The translations under genes and the position numbers were made by a program. Below are positions 57,759 to 64,000 of a DNA stretch of 64,000 nucleotides, piece by piece (positions within the stretch are counted from its first letter, which is position 1; every line of letters starts with the position of its first letter). The DNA is from Alkalicoccus daliensis (GTDB taxonomy: Bacteria; Bacillota; Bacilli; Bacillales; Salisediminibacteriaceae). The notes beneath the pieces were generated by a model, which saw nothing but the letters and a program-made list of their open reading frames with translations, was not told the origin of the DNA and searched no databases. Location: NCBI RefSeq assembly GCF_900103955.1, contig NZ_FNIL01000001.1, forward strand, positions 248,001 to 312,000, given 5' to 3'.

Positions 57759-58282
57759 TTTCTAAAAAGGATTCGGCCGGTTTCCGCGTTATTCTACCTT
57801 TTTGAAACAAAAGAAAGATGCCCAACTATCACAAACTCATTTTAGAGTTTAAAATGAAGACTAGAAGGTTTAACTCCCTTCGGAAAATAATTGTGAAGAC
57901 CAGAGGTTCGTTTGGGTCTTGAGCGGATCTTCCAGCAGGAGTGAAGCCAGCTGTGCTCAACTTTTTTAATAAATGAATCATCTGCTGCTGTATTATTATA
58001 CAGGAAAGCAGCACCGTAAACTTCTGGTGCCCCTCACATATAAGCAGCGCTTAAAAATATTTCCTATATTAAATACAAGGGATTTCACTTCTGCTGAAAG
58101 CAATTCGCTTAAGGAAATTTAAGTTGAGTTCATACGTTTTCCTGGTAAATCGCTTGCTGATAAAAATAAGAAATGAAAGAATTTCTAATTTTTTTTGCTT
58201 TTCAGTACATAATCCAGCTCATCTATTGTAAAATAGTAATTGTGTGAAATAGATCGCACAGTCAAATGTTCTAATTCACTCA

Positions 58283-58298
58283 TGAGCTGAACAGCTCA
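58283..58298 (+). promoter_or_regulatory. Palindrome in the sucC leader
   Basis: TGAGCTG, two bases, CAGCTCA form a perfect short hairpin 38 bases before the sucC start. A TAAAAT at about 58228-58233 upstream could be a -10 box but has no good -35. Role unknown. Confidence 0.4.
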
Positions 58299-58335
58299 AA
58301 TCAGAGTAGCAGTAACTCAAGTAAGGAGGATGGCT

Positions 58336-59505
58336 ATGAATATCCATGAGTATCAAGGTAAAGAAATATTAAGAGACTATGGTGTTGCTGTCCCTAATGG
58401 TAAGGTTGCATATACTCGACAAGAAGCAGTAGATGCAGCAAAATCTTTAGGTACAGATGTAACCGTTGTCAAAGCACAAATCCACGCAGGTGGACGAGGA
58501 AATGCAGGCGGAGTTAAAATCGCTAAAAATCTGGATGATGTACGTACATATGCGGAGGAGATTTTGGGAAAAACTCTCGTGACGCACCAGACAGGTCCAG
58601 AAGGTAAAGAAGTAAAGCGTCTTCTTATTGAAGAAGGGTGCGATATTAAAGATGAGTACTATGTTGGCCTCGTAGTAGACCGTGACACTTCAAGGATCGT
58701 TATGATGGGATCTGAAGAAGGCGGGACAGAAATTGAGGAAGTAGCAGCAAAGACTCCTGAGAAAATTTTTAAAGAAGTCATTGATCCGGTAACTGGATTA
58801 ATGCCTTATCAGGCGCGTCGCCTAGCGTTTAACATGAACATTCCAAAAGAACTGGTAGGAAAAACTGTGAAGTTCATGCTTGGGCTTTATAAAGCATTCG
58901 AAGAAAAAGACTGTTCTATTGCAGAAATCAACCCGCTTGTTACGACAGGTGATGGAAATGTTATGGCACTGGATGCGAAAATGAACTTTGATTCCAATGC
59001 TCTTTATCGTCAAAAGAACGTGCTGGAACTGCGTGATCTCGATGAAGAAGATGAAAAGGAAATTGAAGCTTCTAAGTACGATCTCAGCTATATTTCACTC
59101 GACGGAAACATCGGATGCATGGTAAACGGAGCAGGACTTGCTATGGCTACGATGGATATTATCAAGCATTACGAAGGTGATCCGGCGAACTTCCTCGATG
59201 TTGGGGGCGGTGCTACAGCTGAAAAGGTAACAGAAGCTTTTAAAATCATTCTTTCTGATAAAAGTGTAAAAGGTATCTATGTTAATATTTTCGGCGGTAT
59301 TATGAAATGCGATATTATCGCAGAAGGTATCGTAGAAGCTACAAAGCAAATGGGACTTGAACTGCCGCTGGTAGTTCGTCTTGAAGGTACGAATGTAGAA
59401 CTCGGTAAAAAGATCCTTGATGAGTCCGGCTTAAACATTACCTCTGCAGATTCTATGGCAGACGGCGCGGAAAAAATTGTGTCGGCAGTAAGAAAGGCGG
59501 GATAA
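58336..59505 (+). CDS. sucC: Succinate-CoA ligase, beta subunit
   Basis: TCA-cycle enzyme subunit carrying the nucleotide-binding ATP-grasp domain, 389 residues. ATG 58336 ([16 protein letters not shown]) is six bases after AAGGAGG; the ATG at 58330 sits against the ribosome binding site. Signatures are [38 protein letters not shown] and [13 protein letters not shown]. It precedes sucD by three bases. Confidence 0.97.
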   Translation: MNIHEYQGKEILRDYGVAVPNGKVAYTRQEAVDAAKSLGTDVTVVKAQIHAGGRGNAGGVKIAKNLDDVRTYAEEILGKTLVTHQTGPEGKEVKRLLIEEGCDIKDEYYVGLVVDRDTSRIVMMGSEEGGTEIEEVAAKTPEKIFKEVIDPVTGLMPYQARRLAFNMNIPKELVGKTVKFMLGLYKAFEEKDCSIAEINPLVTTGDGNVMALDAKMNFDSNALYRQKNVLELRDLDEEDEKEIEASKYDLSYISLDGNIGCMVNGAGLAMATMDIIKHYEGDPANFLDVGGGATAEKVTEAFKIILSDKSVKGIYVNIFGGIMKCDIIAEGIVEATKQMGLELPLVVRLEGTNVELGKKILDESGLNITSADSMADGAEKIVSAVRKAG

Positions 59506-59508
59506 AGA

Positions 59509-60420
59509 ATGAGTATCTTATTAAACAAAGACACGAAGGTGATTGTACAGGGAATCACTGGTGCTACAGGTTTGTTCCACACAAAGCAGGCAGTGGAATA
59601 TGGAACAAAAGTAGTTGGAGGCGTGACGCCTGGTAAAGGCGGGACGGAAATTGAAGGAATCCCAGTATTTAATACTGTAGAAGAAGCGATAAAACAAACT
59701 GGTGCAAATGCTTCCGTGGTTTACGTTCCACCACCGTTTGCAGCAGATGCTATCATGGAAGCTGCAGATGCAGGAATCGAGCTTGTAATTACTATTACAG
59801 AAGGTATTCCTGTTATCGATATGATTAAAGTCCGCAGATTTCTTGAAGATAAGGAAACTCGTTTAATTGGACCAAACTGTCCTGGAGTAATTACTCCGGA
59901 CGAATGTAAAATTGGTATCATGCCAGGCTATATCCACAAAAAAGGTCATGTAGGCGTAGTTTCAAGATCAGGAACACTTACCTACGAAGCTGTGCATCAG
60001 CTTTCGACTGAAGGAATTGGCCAGTCTACGGCAGTTGGTATCGGGGGAGACCCTGTAAATGGAACGAATTTCATCGATGTGCTGCGTTTATTTAATGAAG
60101 ATCCGGATACTTATGCAGTGATTATGATCGGTGAAATTGGTGGAACTGCAGAAGAAGAAGCTGCAGAATGGATCAAGGAAAATATGACAAAGCCCGTGGT
60201 AGGATTTATCGGTGGTAAAACTGCACCTCCTGGAAAGCGTATGGGGCACGCAGGTGCGATTATTTCCGGCGGGAAAGGTACGGCTGATGAAAAGATTAAA
60301 TCTCTTAACAGCGCAGGTGTACAAGTAGCAGATACTCCTGCAGTAATGGGAGAGACGTTAATCTCTGTACTGAAAGAAAAAGGTATTTATGAAAAGTGTG
60401 TTACACACGCGGTAAATTAA
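59509..60420 (+). CDS. sucD: Succinate-CoA ligase, alpha subunit
   Basis: CoA-binding subunit with the phosphorylated histidine, 303 residues. [21 protein letters not shown] is the CoA-binding region, [10 protein letters not shown] and [14 protein letters not shown] follow, and the active His is in [18 protein letters not shown] near residue 247. It is the second gene of the sucCD operon, which ends at a strong terminator. Confidence 0.97.
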   Translation: MSILLNKDTKVIVQGITGATGLFHTKQAVEYGTKVVGGVTPGKGGTEIEGIPVFNTVEEAIKQTGANASVVYVPPPFAADAIMEAADAGIELVITITEGIPVIDMIKVRRFLEDKETRLIGPNCPGVITPDECKIGIMPGYIHKKGHVGVVSRSGTLTYEAVHQLSTEGIGQSTAVGIGGDPVNGTNFIDVLRLFNEDPDTYAVIMIGEIGGTAEEEAAEWIKENMTKPVVGFIGGKTAPPGKRMGHAGAIISGGKGTADEKIKSLNSAGVQVADTPAVMGETLISVLKEKGIYEKCVTHAVN

Positions 60421-60442
60421 CCGCTACAGTAAGTTTTGAGTG

Positions 60443-60481
60443 TGTGAAAAAGGAGTAATCCTTTTTCACATGCTTTTTTTT
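60443..60481 (+). terminator. Terminator of sucCD
   Basis: TGTGAAAAAGGA (60443-60454) and TCCTTTTTCACA (60459-60470) form a perfect 12-base stem with a four-base loop and a T run. Confidence 0.93.
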
Positions 60482-61337
60482 GTTTTAAGCACGCGTGCAA
60501 CTGTTTATAAATTGGCAATCTTTAAGTCTGATGTCGTTATAAAAAGGGTAGCCTTCAGTTTATTTTTCTTCGCTTGCTTGGAGAAATCCTTGGGCTATCC
60601 CTTATAGATAAGCAAGGGTCCGCGCAGCCAAGCTAAGCAAGACAGAAATAACGTTTTTCCAGGATATAAGTTCCCGGCTGGCTTCCCGCCCCGCTTTACG
60701 AGTTCGTCTGCAGATCGAGACGAACCATCGATCTTCACGCTTTCTTTTTCCGGAGGCGTTTTGAAACCAGCCTTGTCTTCACTTTTTTGTTGAGATAAAA
60801 ATTTATAAAAGAAGGAATCACTAGCTTTAGTTTTTTTAAAGGGATAAACGAAGCTGAAACGTAAGGCGTCAACCCGGGAAGTTCCTGCAGCACAGGGAGG
60901 GAGCAGGGGAAATCGTCCTCTTCAGGTCTGAAACAGTGTAGTTTAGTATCAACAATAAACATTAAAATAGACCTTGATGCGATATAAAACTGCGCTGGGA
61001 AAGATGAAAATTAACATTGCTGCGTAACGAAGGAGAGGACGCACCAGTACAGTTCGAAAATTTAAGTAACCTTCCGGAAGGGCACGGAGCACGAGCGGAA
61101 TCGATCCTGGTTCTTAAAGAGTGCATTGTGATCTCTGCCCTGCTGTCTGTAATTTTATAGAATCCGTCTCCTGTTAGGGGAATTAGTCGAGAACAAACCC
61201 TTGGGCAGGCTTTTCCGAAAGTAAAGCAGCGTTATTACTTTTTTTTCGACAAAACTTTTATTTTCAAAACAGCCAACAATTTAAAAAGCTGAATCAAGAT
61301 GTCATAAAAAAATTATTAATATTGAGGGGGATATATA
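60482..61337. other. Long structured gap between sucD and dprA
   Basis: These 856 bases contain no credible gene. Visible structure: GTTCGTCT (60702-60709) and AGACGAAC (60718-60725) as a perfect hairpin; the 12-base palindrome CCTTCCGGAAGG at 61070-61081; and near-complementary AAAGGGTAGCC (about 60543-60553) and GGCTATCCCTT (about 60592-60602). GC-rich patches resemble the composition of the repeat copies near 6 and 9.3 kb, but I cannot align them convincingly. The dprA ribosome binding site (GAGGGGG) is at the right end. Confidence 0.45.
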
Positions 61338-62228
61338 ATGGAGAATTTATTAAGAAAAAGATTATTAGTACTGCATTACTATTCAAAAGGAAACAGCAGA
61401 TTGATAGAAAAATTATTAAGTTATGATCCGAATTTAACCGCCTGGTTTGAAGAACCCGTTGATAAGCTGGCTTCTTTTTTTCCGGGGAATTATCAATCAA
61501 TATATCAGCTTCTGCAGAAAGTAAGAAAGCAGACTGCAGAGGAAGTAATTAAAATAATTAAGAAATCGGGAGGTAGTATTCTTACGAAGGTGGATGAAAA
61601 CTATCCTCTCCAGTTAAAACATCTGCATACTCCGCCTTCAGTTATATATATGAAAGGTAACATTTCATTACTAAAGGAAAATAATTTATTAGGAGTAGTA
61701 GGTGCAAGAGTTCCAACCTCAAAAATAAATACAGAGCTCGAAGAATTAATTGCGCCTTTAGTATCTAAAAATATTGTAATAGTGAGCGGGATGGCAGCAG
61801 GAGTAGATGCAGCAGCCCATAAAACAGCGATAGCAGCAGGAGGAAAAACTATTGCAGTGCTTGCCTTTGGAACGGATCAGCTGTACCCTTCATCAAACAG
61901 ACTGTTAAAACAGGAGCTTGAAGAAAAACAATTATTAATTTCTGAGTATCCCCCGTATGTCAAACCTCAGAAATGGCACTTTCCGGAACGTAACAGATTA
62001 ATCAGCGGTTTAAGTAAAGGAGTTCTGGTGGTGGAGGCAAAAAAAAGAAGTGGATCTTTAATTACTGCAGAAACAGCATTGGAGCAGGGAAAAGATGTTT
62101 ATGCAGTGCCAGGCAGAATATCTGATCCTCTATCTGAAGGAACAAATCGGTTAATTCAGGATGGTGCAAAACTGATTTTAAGTGCGGAAGACCTGCTTGA
62201 AGAGTTCAGGGAAGTGAGTAATTTCTGA
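61338..62228 (+). CDS. dprA: DNA-processing protein DprA (Smf)
   Basis: Loads RecA on incoming single-stranded DNA during natural transformation. The product has 296 residues, the short Bacillus form. An N-terminal helical domain (1 to about 75) precedes the Rossmann-like DprA fold: GVVGARVPTSKIN near 116, VSGMAAGVDAAAHKTAI near 151, GGKTIAVLAFGTDQLYPSSN, FPERNRLISGLSKGVLVVEA and TAETALEQGKDVYAVPG. The start ATG follows GAGGGGG. It has its usual position before topA. Confidence 0.95.
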   Translation: MENLLRKRLLVLHYYSKGNSRLIEKLLSYDPNLTAWFEEPVDKLASFFPGNYQSIYQLLQKVRKQTAEEVIKIIKKSGGSILTKVDENYPLQLKHLHTPPSVIYMKGNISLLKENNLLGVVGARVPTSKINTELEELIAPLVSKNIVIVSGMAAGVDAAAHKTAIAAGGKTIAVLAFGTDQLYPSSNRLLKQELEEKQLLISEYPPYVKPQKWHFPERNRLISGLSKGVLVVEAKKRSGSLITAETALEQGKDVYAVPGRISDPLSEGTNRLIQDGAKLILSAEDLLEEFREVSNF

Positions 62229-62236
62229 AAAGTCGT

Positions 62237-62265
62237 TTGACAAATCAAGAGAGAGTGTTTAATAA
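62237..62265 (+). promoter_or_regulatory. Promoter of topA
   Basis: TTGACA (62237-62242) and TAATAA (62260-62265) are spaced by 17 bases, 45 bases before the topA start. Confidence 0.7.
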
Positions 62266-62310
62266 TAGGGGAGATTCTTATAGTTGTAAATAAGGGAGGA
62301 GCGACACCTT

Positions 62311-64000
62311 ATGTCGGATTATTTAGTGATCGTAGAATCCCCCGCTAAAGCGAAAACAATTGGAAAATATTTAGGTAAAAAATATGTCGTTAAAGCATCG
62401 ATGGGACATGTCATCGACTTGCCAAAAAGTCAAATGGGTGTAGACGTAGAAAATGAATTCTCTCCTAAGTATATTACGATTCGCGGGAAAGGACCGATTC
62501 TAAAAGAACTTAAACAAGCTGCGAAAAAAGCAAAAAAGGTTTATCTTGCTGCCGACCCCGACAGAGAAGGGGAAGCAATTGCCTGGCACTTAGCTGACAG
62601 CTTGAATATCGAAAAAAATTCCAAATGTCGGGTTGTTTTTAATGAAATTACTAAACAGGCAATCAAAGATTCGTTTAAACATCCCAGAGAAATTAATATC
62701 AATCTGGTGGATGCCCAGCAGGCGCGCAGAGTCCTTGACAGGCTGGTAGGCTACAATATCAGTCCGCTTTTATGGAAAAAAGTGAAAAAGGGTTTAAGTG
62801 CAGGACGGGTACAGTCAGTTGCTGTGAAAATGATCATCGACCGGGAAAATGAAATTCTGGCTTTTGAACCGGTGGAATATTGGTCTATTACTGCGCAGTT
62901 AGAAAAAGATGGAATGGAATTTGAAGCGAAATTTACTGGCGTAAATGGGAAAAAGCAGGAATTGGGTACAGAAGAAGAAGTTAACGCTGTGCTTTCCCAG
63001 ATGAATGGAAAAGCTTTTGAAGTTGATGCCGTAAAAAAACGTGAAAGAAAAAGAAATCCTGTTGTTCCTTTCACAACATCTTCTTTGCAGCAGGAAGCAG
63101 CCAGAAAGCTCAATTTCAGAGCAAAGAAAACAATGATGCTCGCTCAGCAGCTTTATGAAGGGATCGATATAGGAAAATCAGGCACAACTGGTCTGATTAC
63201 TTATATGCGGACGGATTCCACGCGGATTTCTGATACTGCTAAAAATGAAACGTATGATTATATTGTTGATCATTATGGTAAAGAATTTACAGGAGCAGAA
63301 AATAAGCCAAAGCAGAAACAATCTACTAATTCCCAGGACGCACACGAAGCTGTTCGTCCAACCAGCGTAATAAACGATCCTAAAACAATAAAACAATATT
63401 TATCGAGAGATCAATATCGTTTGTATAAATTAATTTGGGAGCGGTTGGTTGCAAGTCAAATGGCACCAGCTGTCATGGACACGATGTCAGTCGATATGTC
63501 CAATAACGGTGTGCAGTTCCGGGCTACCGGCTCCAAGCTGAAATTTGCCGGTTTCATGAAAGTATATATTGAAGGTACGGATGATGGAAAAGAAGAAAAA
63601 GATAAGCTTCTTCCTGAATTAACAGAAGGGGAAGAAACAAAGGCGAAAACAATAGATCCTAATCAGCACTTTACACAGCCGCCACCGCGGTATACTGAAG
63701 CAAGACTTGTAAGAACTCTTGAAGAATTAGGGATCGGAAGACCTTCAACATTTGCGCCTACACTTGATACGATTCAGCGCAGAGGATATGTAGCTTTGGA
63801 AGATAAGCGTTTTGTTCCGACGGAGCTCGGGACAATAGTTTTAGAATTAATAGAAGAATTTTTCCCGGAAATTTTGAACGTGGAATTTACTGCTACGATG
63901 GAATCCAATTTGGATGCTATTGAAGATGGTGAACAGTCATGGGTTAAAATTATCGATGAATTTTATGGGGATTTTGAAAAAAGACTGAGAACTGCTGAAG
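62311..64000 (+). CDS. topA: DNA topoisomerase I, 3'-truncated
   Basis: Relaxes negative supercoils by a type IA mechanism. The window holds the first 563 residues of about 690; the zinc-ribbon C-terminus lies beyond the end. ATG 62311 follows AAGGGAGGAG. The Toprim domain has [17 protein letters not shown] near residue 6 and [17 protein letters not shown] near 80; the catalytic Tyr298 is in [14 protein letters not shown]; the later AHEAVRPTS and [14 protein letters not shown] are conserved active-site segments. The frame is open to the last base. Confidence 0.97.
   Translation, partial: MSDYLVIVESPAKAKTIGKYLGKKYVVKASMGHVIDLPKSQMGVDVENEFSPKYITIRGKGPILKELKQAAKKAKKVYLAADPDREGEAIAWHLADSLNIEKNSKCRVVFNEITKQAIKDSFKHPREININLVDAQQARRVLDRLVGYNISPLLWKKVKKGLSAGRVQSVAVKMIIDRENEILAFEPVEYWSITAQLEKDGMEFEAKFTGVNGKKQELGTEEEVNAVLSQMNGKAFEVDAVKKRERKRNPVVPFTTSSLQQEAARKLNFRAKKTMMLAQQLYEGIDIGKSGTTGLITYMRTDSTRISDTAKNETYDYIVDHYGKEFTGAENKPKQKQSTNSQDAHEAVRPTSVINDPKTIKQYLSRDQYRLYKLIWERLVASQMAPAVMDTMSVDMSNNGVQFRATGSKLKFAGFMKVYIEGTDDGKEEKDKLLPELTEGEETKAKTIDPNQHFTQPPPRYTEARLVRTLEELGIGRPSTFAPTLDTIQRRGYVALEDKRFVPTELGTIVLELIEEFFPEILNVEFTATMESNLDAIEDGEQSWVKIIDEFYGDFEKRLRTAE

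Noticed and set aside
58081-58300. Possible CcpA (cre) or CRP/FNR-type site before sucC
   Set aside because: TGAAAGCAATTCGC and TGTGTGAAATAGATCGCACA only partly resemble the consensus sites; spacing and key bases fail.
60735-60962. Open frame of 75 codons on the minus strand in the sucD-dprA gap
   Set aside because: No start signal and no similarity to any family I know; probably chance.

Overview
The window is a chromosomal segment of a low-GC, rod-type Firmicute of the family Bacillaceae. From carB to topA the gene order follows the Bacillus subtilis order (pyr operon, then yicC-remA-gmk-rpoZ-coaBC-priA-fmt-rsmB-prpC-prkC-rsgA-rpe, fakA, recG, fapR-plsX-fabD-fabG-acpP, rnc-smc-ftsY-ylxM-ffh, rpsP-khpA-ylqD-rimM-trmD-rplS, rbgA-rnhB, sucCD, dprA-topA). 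Three genes found here in B. subtilis are absent from their usual slots: def (between priA and fmt), rlmN (between rsmB and prpC) and spoVM (between thiN and rpmB). The lack of spoVM raises the possibility of a lineage that does not form spores, although a KapB homologue is present. The genus cannot be fixed from the sequence alone; a haloalkaliphilic Bacillaceae is only a guess.

Layout. 1-5548: end of the pyrimidine operon (carB', pyrK, pyrD, pyrF, pyrE), tightly overlapped and closed by a terminator. 5549-14960: an accessory stretch that replaces what follows pyrE in B. subtilis. It holds a GNAT acetyltransferase, an unknown three-helix membrane protein, a YuiF-type permease, a heterodimeric ABC exporter and a DUF3891 protein, with gaps that carry two diverged inverted copies of an intergenic repeat (about 5957-6077 and 9300-9436). 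14961-16685: rqcH on the minus strand. 16818-30697: RNA turnover, nucleotide, CoA, DNA-restart, translation and Ser/Thr-kinase genes, then a TPP riboswitch with thiT-thiN. 30754-34110: rpmB (minus), asp23-like, fakA and a fakB-like degV. 34606-38203: sdaAB-sdaAA-recG. 38214-41840: FapR-controlled phospholipid and fatty acid genes. 41938-48416: rnc, a minus-strand kapB/DUF1128 pair, smc, ftsY. 48490-53106: ylxM-ffh and the ribosomal and tRNA-modification genes, with an L19 leader before rplS. 53226-57544: signal peptidase, rbgA, rnhB and an orphan FliK-like/FlhB-C-like pair. 58336-60420: sucCD. 61338-64000: dprA and the start of topA.

Most of the window is conserved core. I see no prophage, insertion sequence, CRISPR array, tRNA or rRNA. 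The parts most worth a second look are the FliK-like/FlhB-C-like pair outside any flagellar operon, the repeat-bounded accessory stretch after pyrE, the structured long gaps at 57545-58335 and 60421-61337, the riboswitch-thiT insertion between rpe and thiN, and an E97 in place of the usual D97 in RqcH. I did not find convincing evidence of a wholly new system.
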